From an uncultured Prevotella sp. (GTDB lineage: Bacteria > Bacteroidota > Bacteroidia > Bacteroidales > Bacteroidaceae), in assembly GCA_944319935.1 (NCBI GenBank), contig CALUFM010000031.1, positions 1 to 64,000 on the forward strand: a stretch of DNA of 64,000 nt, given 5' to 3'. The position numbers were made by a program, and so were the translations under genes. The notes beneath the pieces are model-generated. The model was not told the DNA's origin. It searched no databases and saw only the letters and a program-made list of their open reading frames with translations. This document shows positions 17,308 through 26,126 of this stretch, piece after piece (positions within the stretch are counted from its first letter, which is position 1; each line of letters starts with the position of its first letter).

Positions 17308-18559
17308 ATTTCTTGAATATGACGCACGCGTTGTGTCCGCCGAAACCGAAAGTGTTGCTCATTGCGGCACGCACGGTGCGCTTCTGCGCCTTATTGAATG
17401 TGAAGTTAAGATTATAGTCTATCTCCTCGTCCTTGTCGTCTTCGTCATGGTTGATTGTCGGCGGAACGATGTCGTTCTGCACTGACAGTACGCTTACCAT
17501 GGCCTCCACCGCGCCGGCCGCGCCGAGCAGGTGGCCTGTCATCGACTTGGTTGAGCTGATGTTCAGCTTGTAAGCCGCGTCGCCGAACACATCCTTGATG
17601 GCCTTGGCCTCGGATATGTCGCCGACAGGCGTCGATGTTCCGTGAACGTTGATGTAGTCTATGTCTTCAGGCTTCATGCCTGCGTCGTCAAGAGCCGCCT
17701 GCATTACGAGCTTCGCCCCGAGGCCTTCGGGATGAGAGGCTGTTATGTGGTAAGCGTCCGCGCTTGCGCCTTCGCCCACCATTTCAGCGTAAATCTTGGC
17801 TCCGCGAGCCTTGGCATGCTCCAGTTCTTCGAGGATAAGGCATCCTGCTCCTTCGGCCATCACGAAGCCGTCACGGCTTGCGCTGAACGGTCGAGAGGCC
17901 TTGGCCGGCTCGTCGTTGCGCGTAGAGAGGGCGTGCATGGCGTTGAACCCGCCCACGCCGCATGCGCAGATGGCAGCCTCGGCACCGCCGCTGACGATGA
18001 CGTTGGCCTTGCCCAGGCGGATAAGGTTGAATGCGTCGGCCAGGGCGTTGGTAGAAGAGGCGCAAGCGGAGGTGGTGGCATAGTTGGGGCCGTGGAATCC
18101 GTAATGGATTGAGATGTGGCCGGCCGCTATGTCGCTAATCATCTTCGGGATGAAGAACGGGTTGAACTTGGGGCCGTTCTCCTTGTTCAGCGCGTAGTAA
18201 GACACCTCGTCCTCGAAGGTCTTGATACCGCCGATGCCTACGCCGAAGATGACTCCGATGCGGTTCTTGTCCTCGGTTTCCAAGTCCATCGCGCTGTCCT
18301 TGACGGCTTGCATCGCGCTTATCAAGGCCAACTGAGTGTAGCGGTCAAGCTTGCGCGCCTCCTTGCGGTCAATCCAGTCGTTCACGTTCAGGCCCTTGAC
18401 CTCGCACGCGAACTGCGTCTTGAACTTGGAACAGTCGAAATTAGTGATAGGTGCTGCGCCGCTTACCCCGGCCAAGAGGTTGTTCCATGTCTCCTCGACA
18501 TTGAGCCCCACCGGCGTCACTGCGCCCAGACCCGTCACTACTACTCTTTTTAATTCCAT
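17297..18559 (-). CDS. fabF: beta-ketoacyl-ACP synthase II
   Basis: A 420-residue condensing enzyme for fatty-acid chain elongation. It starts MELKRVVVTGLGAVTPVGL. The catalytic Cys sits in TTSACASSTNAL, the two His in VHGTSTPVGD and the STKSMTGHLLGAAGAVE motif, and the glycine-rich end is NTFGFGGHNACVIF. It forms the operon acpP-fabF-rnc with 19 nt to acpP upstream and an 11-nt overlap with rnc downstream, a conserved order in Bacteroidetes. Confidence 0.98.
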   Translation of the reverse strand: MELKRVVVTGLGAVTPVGLNVEETWNNLLAGVSGAAPITNFDCSKFKTQFACEVKGLNVNDWIDRKEARKLDRYTQLALISAMQAVKDSAMDLETEDKNRIGVIFGVGIGGIKTFEDEVSYYALNKENGPKFNPFFIPKMISDIAAGHISIHYGFHGPNYATTSACASSTNALADAFNLIRLGKANVIVSGGAEAAICACGVGGFNAMHALSTRNDEPAKASRPFSASRDGFVMAEGAGCLILEELEHAKARGAKIYAEMVGEGASADAYHITASHPEGLGAKLVMQAALDDAGMKPEDIDYINVHGTSTPVGDISEAKAIKDVFGDAAYKLNISSTKSMTGHLLGAAGAVEAMVSVLSVQNDIVPPTINHDEDDKDEEIDYNLNFTFNKAQKRTVRAAMSNTFGFGGHNACVIFKKYDD

Positions 18560-18578
18560 CTAATACGTCCGGAATTTA

Positions 18579-18815
18579 TTATTTGATGTTAGCCTCGATA
18601 TAGCTGATGGCGTCACCAACAGTTGCGATTGTCTCAGCCTTGTCGTCAGGAATAGAGATGTTGAACTCTTTCTCAAACTCCATAATCAGCTCTACCGTGT
18701 CGAGAGAATCTGCACCAAGGTCGTTTGTGAAGCTTGCTTCAGGCTTTACTTCTGACTCGTCTACACCAAGTTTCTCTACGATAATAGCTTTTACTTTTGC
18801 TTCAATGTCTGACAT
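18579..18815 (-). CDS. acpP: acyl carrier protein
   Basis: A 78-residue acidic carrier protein. The phosphopantetheine attachment site is Ser37 in [17 protein letters not shown]. Length and sequence are those of a housekeeping bacterial AcpP. It is the first gene of acpP-fabF-rnc, preceded by a promoter with a TTTG-N20-TTCCTTTG layout. Confidence 0.98.
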   Translation of the reverse strand: MSDIEAKVKAIIVEKLGVDESEVKPEASFTNDLGADSLDTVELIMEFEKEFNISIPDDKAETIATVGDAISYIEANIK

Positions 18816-18869
18816 GATTGTAATGTTTTAAAAAGTTTGTAATAATTTTCAAATCTCAAAAAATCGCTG

Positions 18870-18901
18870 CAAAGGAACGAATTTTTATTCAAGTTTGCAA
18901 A
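18870..18901 (-). promoter_or_regulatory. acpP promoter
   Basis: Minus strand: TTTG at 18901-18898 and a -7 box TTCCTTTG (one mismatch to TAnnTTTG) at 18877-18870, 20 nt apart, 55 nt before the acpP start. Confidence 0.6.
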
Positions 18902-18922
18902 TTTTTTAAACAAAAATGTGTG

Positions 18923-18930
18923 TATTTTTG
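18923..18930 (+). promoter_or_regulatory. orphan -7 box TATTTTTG in the 18816-19453 spacer
   Basis: A perfect TAnnTTTG on the plus strand, followed by a short inverted pair GCACAC/GTGTGC (18930-18952). No protein gene follows on this strand for 1.9 kb; the downstream spacer holds only A repeats and an E hairpin. It may drive a small RNA or be fortuitous in AT-rich DNA. Confidence 0.3.
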
Positions 18931-19039
18931 CACACTATACGTACATGTGTGCAGGAAATATGGTGTACAAATGACATCGAAAGACCAAATCGCGGCCAAC
19001 CGTCCAATCAAAAAGCGGGGGCTTGGCGCGCCCATGCCC

Positions 19040-19225
19040 ATCGCCCCTATTGGGCTTATCATCCCTATCTGGCTCATCAGGCCTATTGCCTTATTGCCCT
19101 TATCATCCCTATCTGGCTCATTGGGCCTATTGCCTTATTGCCCTTATAATTCCTATCTGGCTCATCAGGCCTATTGGGCTTATTGGGCCTAATAAGCCTG
19201 ATGAGCCCAATAGGGCTGATAGGCC
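19040..19225. repeat. A-family array with three 44-bp tandem copies
   Basis: Degenerate 9-nt units (GGCCTATTG, GGCTCATCA). A larger unit starting TTATCATCCCTATCTGGCTC recurs at 19056, 19100 and 19144 with a 44-nt period, and the array ends in an inverted tail (CCTAATAAGCCTGATGAGCC, 19189-19208). No gene is seen in the 638-nt spacer 18816-19453; small open frames here only read the repeat. Confidence 0.85.
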
Positions 19226-19274
19226 GCTTTGCGGAAGACGGCAAACGGCAACGCAAAAGGCATCAAACAGCAAC

Positions 19275-19315
19275 GCAAAAGGCCGCTTTCCGCATTGCGG
19301 AAGGCGGCCTTTTGC
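19275..19315. terminator. E-type hairpin downstream of pdxB
   Basis: A 19-bp stem with one G-T pair and a 3-nt loop, built on GCAAAAGGCCGC. It lies about 140 nt past the pdxB stop and has the same core as other E palindromes. Confidence 0.55.
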
Positions 19316-19453
19316 AAAGAGCCTGACTGTCAAGCTGTTGGCGATGCTGCTCTTGGCGGCCATCGCAAGAGCCAGGGATGCCATGAGGATTGCGGCAAGG
19401 CCACCCGACGACGGCTGCCAGGCATCACCCACGAGGCCGGCTCAAGCCGGCTG

Positions 19454-20479
19454 TCAGGCGTACCATTCACGCCGCAGGGGATAGTTGCCGCGCAGCTCCT
19501 CAAACCTGCCCGGCGCGGCTTTCAGGCGCACGCTGTCGTCAAGCGGGTTGTAGAGTTGCAGCCGCAGGGCGTCGTCATCGTCGGCTGGGACGAAGTCGGC
19601 CGGCAGCGGCGGCGGCACTATGCGTGGCGGCACGGCGAGGCCGAAGTGGCGGCAAAGGCCCTCCACGACCATGTTGTCGGCGTTCACCTTGCCGTCGGCA
19701 CTGTAACCGGCGATGTGGGGCGTGCCTATCCACACGCGGCGCAGCAGCTCGAGGTTGACAAGAGGCTCATGCTCCCACGTGTCAACCACGGCGTCGCATA
19801 CCTTATTATATATTATCGCGTCAAGCAGGGCGTCGTTGTCAACCACCGCTCCGCGGCTCGTGTTGACTATGAGCGGACGGCGGGCGAGGCGGCTGAAGAA
19901 CGCGGCGTCGGCCAGATGGAACGTAGGATGGGGCCCGTCCTTGGCCAGCGGCACGTGGAAGGTGATGACGTCGGCCTCGCGCTCGATGTCGGCCATCGAC
20001 ACAAACTCGCCCTCGTCGCCCCGCTCCTGCCGCGGCGGGTCGCACACCATGACGCGCATGCCGTAGCCCTCGGCCACGGCCTTGACCTTTGAGCCTACGT
20101 GCCCGCAGCCCACAAGGCCCAGCGTCATGCCCCCAAGCCGCGCCCCGCGGTCGCGCCTTAGCAGCAGGAGGACGGAGCGCAGGTACTGCGCCACAGAGGC
20201 GGCGTTGCACCCCGGGCAGCTCATCCACTCTATGCCGGCGCGCCGCATATAGCCGGCGTCGATATGGTCGAAGCCGATTGTGGCCGTAGCCACGAACCTC
20301 ACGCCGCTTCCTCCGAGCAGACGCTCGTCGCAACGGGTGCGCGTGCGCACTATCAGGGCGTCGGCCCCGCGCACGTCTTCAGGGCTGATGTCAACGCCTT
20401 TCCTGTAAACCACCTCGTCCGCCAGCCTTTCCAGCGTCTCGCGGATGTAAGGGATTTTGTCGTCAACTACTATTTTCAT
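19454..20479 (-). CDS. pdxB: 4-phosphoerythronate dehydrogenase
   Basis: A 341-residue D-2-hydroxyacid dehydrogenase of the PdxB type, the second step of DXP-dependent pyridoxal phosphate synthesis. It starts MKIVVDDKIPYIRETLERLADEV. The NAD-binding loop is LGLVGCGHVGSKV; catalytic Arg, Glu and His are in VNTSRGAVVDNDALL, VVDTWEHEP and TPHIAGYSADGK. The C-terminal ~60 residues form the PdxB-specific dimerisation tail, here shortened and rich in Pro/Asp. It is a single gene. Confidence 0.93.
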   Translation of the reverse strand: MKIVVDDKIPYIRETLERLADEVVYRKGVDISPEDVRGADALIVRTRTRCDERLLGGSGVRFVATATIGFDHIDAGYMRRAGIEWMSCPGCNAASVAQYLRSVLLLLRRDRGARLGGMTLGLVGCGHVGSKVKAVAEGYGMRVMVCDPPRQERGDEGEFVSMADIEREADVITFHVPLAKDGPHPTFHLADAAFFSRLARRPLIVNTSRGAVVDNDALLDAIIYNKVCDAVVDTWEHEPLVNLELLRRVWIGTPHIAGYSADGKVNADNMVVEGLCRHFGLAVPPRIVPPPLPADFVPADDDDALRLQLYNPLDDSVRLKAAPGRFEELRGNYPLRREWYA

Positions 20480-20499
20480 TATGCTCTGGCTGTATTATT

Positions 20500-20738
20500 A
20501 TGAAGTCAAAGAATTCAAAGAAGTTATGGAAGTTAAGGCCAAATGCCTAATCCTTGGCCGGGATATAAGCCCGATGAGCCTAATTGGCCTAATGAGGTTT
20601 ATTTGACTCATTAGGCCTATTGGGCTTATTAGGCTCATTCGGCTTATCTGGCCTATTTGGCCTATTTGGCTTATCCCCAACCTCCAACAATGCACTTGGC
20701 TTTAACTTCCATGGCTTCTTTTACTTCCATAAATTCCT
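20500..20738. repeat. nested repeat: A array inside B arms
   Basis: Outer B-type arms (GAAGTTATGGAAGTTAAGGC at about 20520 and GGCTTTAACTTCCATGGC at about 20698) enclose an A array (20566-20682) of 9-nt units such as GGCTTATTA, with its own reversed start. It fills most of the 374-nt spacer between the divergent pdxB and DUF4254 genes. Confidence 0.8.
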
Positions 20739-20776
20739 ATCTATCTGCAAAAGTACTAAAAAATATCACGTTTGGG

Positions 20777-20807
20777 TTGGCTGTACGGAAATAAATCCTT
20801 ATCTTTG
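20777..20807 (+). promoter_or_regulatory. promoter of DUF4254-GT9
   Basis: TTG at 20777-20779 and TATCTTTG at 20800-20807, 20 nt apart, 46 nt before the ATG. Confidence 0.7.
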
Positions 20808-20853
20808 TAATCTTGAATGCAAATCTTGTTTGTCTTAAATAAAAACTTACGAA

Positions 20854-21465
20854 ATGACGTTTACAGAAAACTGCAACACGATATTCAACCGCGCGATAAA
20901 CGACTATCACGCCACCGACAACGTTGACACGCCCATCAACAACCCATACGACGAGGGGACGATGGACGCAAGCCTGTACCGCAAGTGCTGGATTGACACC
21001 GTGCAATGGCATCTGGAGGACATCATACGCGACCCGGGCATCGACCCGGCGGCCGCGTTGCAGCTAAAGCGGCGCATAGACCGCAGCAACCAGGAGCGCA
21101 CCGACCTGGTGGAAGAAATCGACAGCCAGCTCAGGGAAAAGTACAAGGACGTGAAGCCCCTGCCCGAAGCGACAATCAACACCGAAAGCCCGGCATGGGC
21201 CATCGACCGCCTGTCAATACTCGCGCTGAAAATCTACCACATGAGAGAGCAGGCCGGACGCGCAGACGCCGACGCGGAACACCGCGCCAAGTGCGCCGCC
21301 AAGCTGGATGTCCTCCTTGAACAGCAGACCGACCTCGGCACGGCCATCTGCCAACTGCTCGACGACATCGAGGCCGGCAGGAAGTACATGAAGGTGTACC
21401 GCCAGATGAAAATGTACAACGACCCGGCCACCAACCCCGTGCTTTACGCCCGGAAAGACAAATGA
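20854..21465 (+). CDS. DUF4254 domain-containing protein
   Basis: A 203-residue helical, probably cytoplasmic protein without signal or membrane segments. The start MTFTENCNTIFNRAINDYHATD, the segment SLYRKCWIDTVQWHLEDIIRDP and the central IDRSNQERTDLVEEID are typical of DUF4254, a Bacteroidetes family of unknown function. It overlaps the following GT9 gene by 4 nt (ATGA), a linkage often seen for this family, so a role with that glycosyltransferase in lipopolysaccharide core synthesis is a reasonable inference. Confidence 0.85.
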   Translation: MTFTENCNTIFNRAINDYHATDNVDTPINNPYDEGTMDASLYRKCWIDTVQWHLEDIIRDPGIDPAAALQLKRRIDRSNQERTDLVEEIDSQLREKYKDVKPLPEATINTESPAWAIDRLSILALKIYHMREQAGRADADAEHRAKCAAKLDVLLEQQTDLGTAICQLLDDIEAGRKYMKVYRQMKMYNDPATNPVLYARKDK

Positions 21466-22520
21466 AGACCGAACACATACTCATAATGAGGTTCTCGGCG
21501 ATGGGCGACGTAGCCATGACCGTGCCCGTGGTCGATTCGCTGGCAAGGCAGTATCCCGACGTGAGGATAACCATGCTCAGCCGGCCTTTCGCCCGCCCGT
21601 TCTTCGAGTACATGCCGCAGAACGTGGGCTTCATGGAAGCCGACGTGAAAAACGAATACTACGGCGTGAAGGGACTGAACGCCCTCTACCGCCGCCTGAC
21701 GGCCAAGAACTTCACAGCCATAGCCGACCTGCACAGCGTGTTGCGCTCTGACTACCTGCGCATGCGCTTCAACATCGACCGCTACCGGGTGCAGCACATC
21801 GACAAGCACCGCGCCGGGCGCAAGATGATAACCAGCCAGACGGACAAGCAACTCGTGCAACAGCCGACGGCCTTCGACAACTATGCCGACGTGCTGGCGC
21901 GCCTGGGTTACCCCGTTAAGCTCGACTTCCGCTCCATCTTCCCGCCCGAAGGGGGCGACATGAGCCGCCTGCCCGAGGACATGCGCATGGAGAAAGCCGA
22001 CGGGGAGGTGTGGATTGGCTTGGCCGCCTTCGCCGCCCACACGGGCAAAATATACCCACCCGAACAGATGGAAAAGGTCATCGGGCTGATTACGGCGCGC
22101 CACCCGAAGTGCCGCATATTCCTGTTCGGCGGCGGGCCGGCTGAGACCGCCCGGATGAACGACTGGAGCGAACGCTTTGACCGATGCGTGAACGCCTCGG
22201 CGCGCCTCGGCGGAATAGCCGGCGAACTTATCATGATGAGCCATCTCGACGTGATGGTTTCGATGGACAGCGCGAACATGCACATGGCATCCATCACGGG
22301 AACGCCCGTTGTCAGCGTGTGGGGCGCAACGCATCCATACGCCGGCTTCATGGGATGGGGGCAAGACCCTGCCAACGCCATACAAGCGGACATGCCCTGC
22401 CGCCCGTGCAGCATCTTCGGCAACAAGCCCTGCCTGAGGGGCGACTATGCGTGCCTCAACAGCATAAAGCCGGAAACCATAGCCGGGAAAGTGGACGAAG
22501 TGTTGAACAAGAAACGGTAA
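21462..22520 (+). CDS. glycosyltransferase family 9 (heptosyltransferase-like)
   Basis: A 352-residue GT-B enzyme. The start KTEHILIMRFSAMGDVAMTVPVVDSLARQYP, the acceptor-side ADLHSVLRSDYLR and the donor-site block MSHLDVMVSMDSANMHMASITGTPVVSVWG are those of family 9 (WaaC/WaaF/RfaF). It probably adds a heptose or other sugar to the lipid A core; donor and acceptor are not known. It is translationally coupled to DUF4254. The conserved C-terminal CPCRPCSIFGNKPCLRGDYACL cysteine cluster is present. Confidence 0.92.
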   Translation: MKTEHILIMRFSAMGDVAMTVPVVDSLARQYPDVRITMLSRPFARPFFEYMPQNVGFMEADVKNEYYGVKGLNALYRRLTAKNFTAIADLHSVLRSDYLRMRFNIDRYRVQHIDKHRAGRKMITSQTDKQLVQQPTAFDNYADVLARLGYPVKLDFRSIFPPEGGDMSRLPEDMRMEKADGEVWIGLAAFAAHTGKIYPPEQMEKVIGLITARHPKCRIFLFGGGPAETARMNDWSERFDRCVNASARLGGIAGELIMMSHLDVMVSMDSANMHMASITGTPVVSVWGATHPYAGFMGWGQDPANAIQADMPCRPCSIFGNKPCLRGDYACLNSIKPETIAGKVDEVLNKKR

Positions 22521-22618
22521 ACACGAGCCTTGGCGGCCAACGCTTACGCCACAACACGACGCCAACGCACGGCACGACACGGCTCAAGCTTATCATTAAC
22601 AATTAAAAATTATACATT

Positions 22619-22780
22619 ATGAAGAAGTATGTTTGTGACGTATGCGGGTATGTTTACGACCCCGCAGTGGGCGACCCCGACAACGGCATCGCCCCTGGAA
22701 CAGCGTTTGAAGACCTGCCCGAAGACTGGGTTTGCCCCCTTTGCGGCGTAGGAAAAGACGACTTTTCGGTAGAAGAATGA
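22619..22780 (+). CDS. rubredoxin
   Basis: A 53-residue rubredoxin. Two CxxC motifs bind one iron: [12 protein letters not shown] near the start and [13 protein letters not shown] near the end, with the standard [19 protein letters not shown] between. Length is exactly that of the family. It carries single electrons in the cytoplasm of anaerobes, often to rubrerythrin or superoxide reductase. The ATG at 22619 follows an AT-rich segment about 100 nt past the GT9 stop. Confidence 0.97.
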   Translation: MKKYVCDVCGYVYDPAVGDPDNGIAPGTAFEDLPEDWVCPLCGVGKDDFSVEE

Positions 22781-22912
22781 CTTGAATGTTCCTTATCCAT
22801 TGAAAAAAAGGCGCGTCCTGTTCATGGGGGGCGTGCTTATCTTCGATAGGTTTAGTAGCGGCTCCGCAGGGCTTGTCCCTCGCGGGGCCGTGTTGTTTCG
22901 CGGCATCGGGCC

Positions 22913-23890
22913 TCAACCGCGCTCACTTCGGCCTCCGGCCACAGTGGAAACATACGCCCGCCTCAAGGCCAGATAAGCCGCCTCGGCCAGGCGGAAAGGG
23001 CACTTGCCGCGCAGCATGGCGGCCACAAGGCGGAACAAAAGGCCGCGCGGAACGTACCCGAGCAGGCTGTCGGCCTCGGCGAAGCTGAACTTGTTGGCGC
23101 GGACATTGCGCAAGACGTTGAGCAACCCGATTTGCAACGGCGCGGAATAACGCCTCAACCTGTCGTCGGCAGAGAAGAAGTCAAGCACCACCCGGTTCGC
23201 CCTGATGTACGAGCGCACATGCTTCGGCGACATGGTGTGGGTGTAAGACGACGTGTTCTCGTCGCTGTAATAATACACAACGTCGTCGATGAACGAGCGG
23301 CGGGCGTGGAACATCAGGCGCGTAATGACCGAATAGTCCTCGCTGTAATCAATTCCGGGCACAAGGCGGATGCCGTTGCGCGTGAACAAGCTGCGCCTGT
23401 AAAGCCGCCCCCAAAGGCGGTTTGACACGATGTTCTGGCACAACAGCAACTTCAGGTAACGACTGTCGTCACGCTCGTGGCACGGAGTGTTGACGCAGGA
23501 AAGGCCGCCAGACGTCACCCTCTGCCACGCCCCGTCAACAATGTCAACGCCTCCGCGCCCCATCTCGGCGCACATCAGCTCTACGGCTCGCGGCGGCAGG
23601 TAGTCATCGCTGTCAACAAACGTCAGGCAGTCGCCCGTCGCGTTGTCTATCAACGTCTGCCTGACAGCCCCGATTCCGCTGTTCACGGCGTTGCGTATGA
23701 CCTTCACCTGAGCCTGGCAGACGGGATGGCGGCTGACAACCGAGCGCAGCACGTCCATCGAACGGTCAGGCGTGCAGTCGTCAACAAACACGTACTCGAT
23801 GTCTTTATACGTCTGGGCGAACAGCGACTCGGCGCAACGCCCTATGTATTTCTCCACCCCGTAAACCGGGACAAGCACTGAAACCTTCAT
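22913..23890 (-). CDS. glycosyltransferase family 2
   Basis: A 325-residue GT-A enzyme. It opens MKVSVLVPVYGVEKYIGRCAESLFAQTYKDIEYVFVDDCTPD and has the metal-binding DSDDYLPP (DxD) and the downstream ED of GIDYSEDYSVITRLMF. No membrane segments. It transfers a sugar during surface glycan assembly; specificity is unknown. It is the last gene of the minus-strand glycan cluster. The C-terminal ~60 residues are Arg/Ala-rich. Confidence 0.92.
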   Translation of the reverse strand: MKVSVLVPVYGVEKYIGRCAESLFAQTYKDIEYVFVDDCTPDRSMDVLRSVVSRHPVCQAQVKVIRNAVNSGIGAVRQTLIDNATGDCLTFVDSDDYLPPRAVELMCAEMGRGGVDIVDGAWQRVTSGGLSCVNTPCHERDDSRYLKLLLCQNIVSNRLWGRLYRRSLFTRNGIRLVPGIDYSEDYSVITRLMFHARRSFIDDVVYYYSDENTSSYTHTMSPKHVRSYIRANRVVLDFFSADDRLRRYSAPLQIGLLNVLRNVRANKFSFAEADSLLGYVPRGLLFRLVAAMLRGKCPFRLAEAAYLALRRAYVSTVAGGRSERG

Positions 23891-23926
23891 GAACCAACCT
23901 TTTGAAACACCTCAACCAACAACAAA

Positions 23927-25366
23927 TCACTGTATGAGATAACCCACGAAGAGCGTCAGGTTGTAACCAAACAGCCAGCATACAAGCACGGACAGGAGCC
24001 CGCGCAGCCACGCTTCGGAGCGGCTGCCGTAACACTTCCTGAGCAGGAAGCCGACGGCCAAGGGCACTACGAACAGCCAGTGCGCCCCCATGATGTACAC
24101 CTCGTTGATGCCGAAGCCAAGACCCATGTGCAAGAGCATGTCGAACGCGAAGCCGCTGAGGGCCATCCAGAGGAAGCGCGACCGCCTTCCACACCAGACG
24201 CCGGCTACGAAGAGCAGCACCAAGACACCCTCTACGACGTAATTCACCACCCAACGGTAAGGCACTATGACGGGACGCGAGCGCAAAGTGTCTTGCAGCA
24301 GGTGGTCCTGGTGCAACTGTATGGACTCGCCAAACAAGTTCTCAACGGCCGTCGAGGCGCGCGACGTGGTCGCGTCAGTCCACCGCATGAACTCGCCTTC
24401 GCCCATCGGCTTGCCCGTATGCTTGTTCCAAGGCTTCTGCCTGTCACGCAAATACTTGGCCTGGGCGCGCCGCTTCATCTCCGCGTCAAACGCCTTGCGC
24501 GCCTCAACGCTGTCTTTCACCGACGACGTGTCACGGAAAGCGTCAAACATGCGCTGGCGTTTCTCGGCGTTCTTCTTCGCCCTAAGCTCGGCGCGCGCCT
24601 TCTCCTTGGGCAGCACGAAGGTGCGATACTCCCAGCGGGCGAATACCCAGATGAGGGCGCAGGGCAATATGACGGCGAACAGGAAATACTTCAGGCGGAA
24701 GAACTTGCGCCCGTTCGTGAACAGCGAATACAGGTAAACCTTCACGCCATTGCTCAAAGTCACGCCGGCGGTGACGAAGAACAGCGCGACAGTCTGCCAT
24801 ATCTTGAACTGCGTGCCGGCCTGGAGCTTGCGCCCGGAGACGTAAAGGGCGAAGACCAGCAGGAACAGGGAGACGCAGAAATGGTCAGGGACTACGGCCG
24901 ACACCATGACATACGCCATGGAGAAGAGCATCGACGAGAGCAGGGCCGAGTCGAAGCGGCGCAACCGTATGATGTCCCTGAAGATGCGGTACATGAACAC
25001 GAAGGCGTAGAAGGCGCACAGCAGCAGCGGCACGGCCACTATGAACTGCACCAAGTTCATGCCCGTGGCCGACATGAGCCACTGGTTTAGCTGCGACAGC
25101 GGCCACACCATGAACGACAGCAGCGGGTGGCGGTAAACGTTGTAGTTGGCCTCCCAATACGTCACCATCGAATAAGTGATGGGGTCGAAGCCCGACACGG
25201 TGAAATTGTTGACAAACACATTCCAGTGGCCGGCGTTCACACGGGTGAACTGGTCGAAATTCCTCGCTATCACGAGGGCGTGCAGTGCCAGCAGCATCAC
25301 CATGGTGAAAGCCGCCGCCAGCCACTCTTCGCGCCTGACCTTGAACATTGTTAAGAATTTCTTCAT
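23927..25366 (-). CDS. polytopic membrane protein, GT-C-like (DUF6080-type)
   Basis: A 479-residue integral membrane protein with about ten predicted membrane segments. The first large periplasmic loop reads NFTVSGFDPITYSMVTYWEANYNVYRHPLL, resembling the acidic-residue loop of GT-C transferases that use polyprenyl-phosphate sugars. A charged insertion (about residues 255-340, rich in Lys/Arg/Asp) separates two membrane halves. I believe this corresponds to DUF6080 of Prevotella/Bacteroides, but that is by eye. Its neighbours are a UbiA phosphoribosyl-polyprenyl synthase, a phosphatase and GT2, which suggests transfer of a lipid-linked sugar outside the membrane. Confidence 0.7.
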   Translation of the reverse strand: MKKFLTMFKVRREEWLAAAFTMVMLLALHALVIARNFDQFTRVNAGHWNVFVNNFTVSGFDPITYSMVTYWEANYNVYRHPLLSFMVWPLSQLNQWLMSATGMNLVQFIVAVPLLLCAFYAFVFMYRIFRDIIRLRRFDSALLSSMLFSMAYVMVSAVVPDHFCVSLFLLVFALYVSGRKLQAGTQFKIWQTVALFFVTAGVTLSNGVKVYLYSLFTNGRKFFRLKYFLFAVILPCALIWVFARWEYRTFVLPKEKARAELRAKKNAEKRQRMFDAFRDTSSVKDSVEARKAFDAEMKRRAQAKYLRDRQKPWNKHTGKPMGEGEFMRWTDATTSRASTAVENLFGESIQLHQDHLLQDTLRSRPVIVPYRWVVNYVVEGVLVLLFVAGVWCGRRSRFLWMALSGFAFDMLLHMGLGFGINEVYIMGAHWLFVVPLAVGFLLRKCYGSRSEAWLRGLLSVLVCWLFGYNLTLFVGYLIQ

Positions 25367-25379
25367 ATTGTTTTTATTT

Positions 25380-25500
25380 TGTGGAAGTCAGGGAAGTTGT
25401 AGAAGTTAGGGAAGTCATGGCCGTATGTCATGTCGCGTATCGGAGCGGTCGAGGCATTTGGCTTTAATTCCTTTAGCTTCTCTAATCCCTTTAACTTCAG
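25380..25500. repeat. B-family inverted repeat
   Basis: Degenerate 9-nt units (GGAAGTTGTAGAAGTTAGG) on the left and the reverse form (GGCATTTGGCTTTAATTCC) on the right, between two minus-strand genes. More diverged than the elements at 15230 or 29488. Confidence 0.7.
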
Positions 25501-25504
25501 ACGT

Positions 25505-26125
25505 TTATCTGAACGGCCTGTAATGGCTCTCGTCGGCGAAGTCGAGCAGCTCGAAGTCGCCGCGGCTGTCGCCGTAAGCCACGAGGTAGTATTGCTTGCG
25601 CTCGGGGTAGAGCTGCAAGAGGCGGTTCACCTTCTCCTCGCCGTAGCAGTTCTTGGTGACGAAGCGGCCGGTCAGCACGCCGTCGCGCACGCCGACCATC
25701 GTGCCGACAACGAAGACGCCGCCCATGCCCGAGAAGAACGGCTCCACCCAGTTGTTGACGCTCGCGCTGACTACAACCACCGTGCCGCCCTCGGCCTTGG
25801 CCTCCTCCACCTTCTTCACGGCCTTCGGCCTCAGCAGCTTGGCGTTCTCCTTGGCGAAGCGGGCGCAAAGGGCGTTGAAGTCGTCTTCCCTCATGCCCTT
25901 GAAGCAGTAGGAAAAGACCTTCTGCTTGGCCTTCCAGTTGGGGTACAGGCCCATCTTCATCAGCACGAGCAGGGGCGAGAAGCGTAGGAAGCAGAGCAGG
26001 AACGCCTTGTCGCCCTTGGCGAAGCGTATGAACTCAAGCAGCGTGTCGCGGCGCGTCAGCGTGCCGTCGAAGTCGAAGGCGTAGATTTTGCCCAACGGAT
26101 ATTTTGAAAGGTCGATGTCAGTCAT
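25505..26125 (-). CDS. HAD-IB family hydrolase, probable phosphatase of the lipid-pentose pathway
   Basis: A 206-residue phosphatase. Motif I is YAFDFDGTLTRRDTL, motif II VVVVSASVNNWVEPFF and motif IV AYGDSRGDFELLDFAD. The pattern matches the SerB/HAD-IB subclass. The ATG at 26125 (MTDIDLSKYPLG) fits; a 13-codon upstream frame is repeat-derived. It lies downstream of a UbiA-type synthase, as in the mycobacterial decaprenyl-phosphoryl-arabinose pathway, where a phosphatase removes the 5-phosphate. That assignment is inference from context. Confidence 0.82.
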   Translation of the reverse strand: MTDIDLSKYPLGKIYAFDFDGTLTRRDTLLEFIRFAKGDKAFLLCFLRFSPLLVLMKMGLYPNWKAKQKVFSYCFKGMREDDFNALCARFAKENAKLLRPKAVKKVEEAKAEGGTVVVVSASVNNWVEPFFSGMGGVFVVGTMVGVRDGVLTGRFVTKNCYGEEKVNRLLQLYPERKQYYLVAYGDSRGDFELLDFADESHYRPFR

Positions 26126-26126
26126 T

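Noticed and set aside
18916-19192. Small plus-strand frames of 77-90 residues rich in Ala/Leu/Ile/Pro
   Set aside because: All three frames of the A repeat are open here, so long frames arise from the repeat itself.
19229-20092. 287-residue plus-strand frame opposite pdxB
   Set aside because: Shadow starting in an E palindrome; no domain.
24080-25090. 336-residue plus-strand frame opposite the GT-C-like gene
   Set aside because: Shadow; rich in His/Gln/Glu as expected for the complement of a Leu/Phe/Val-rich membrane protein.
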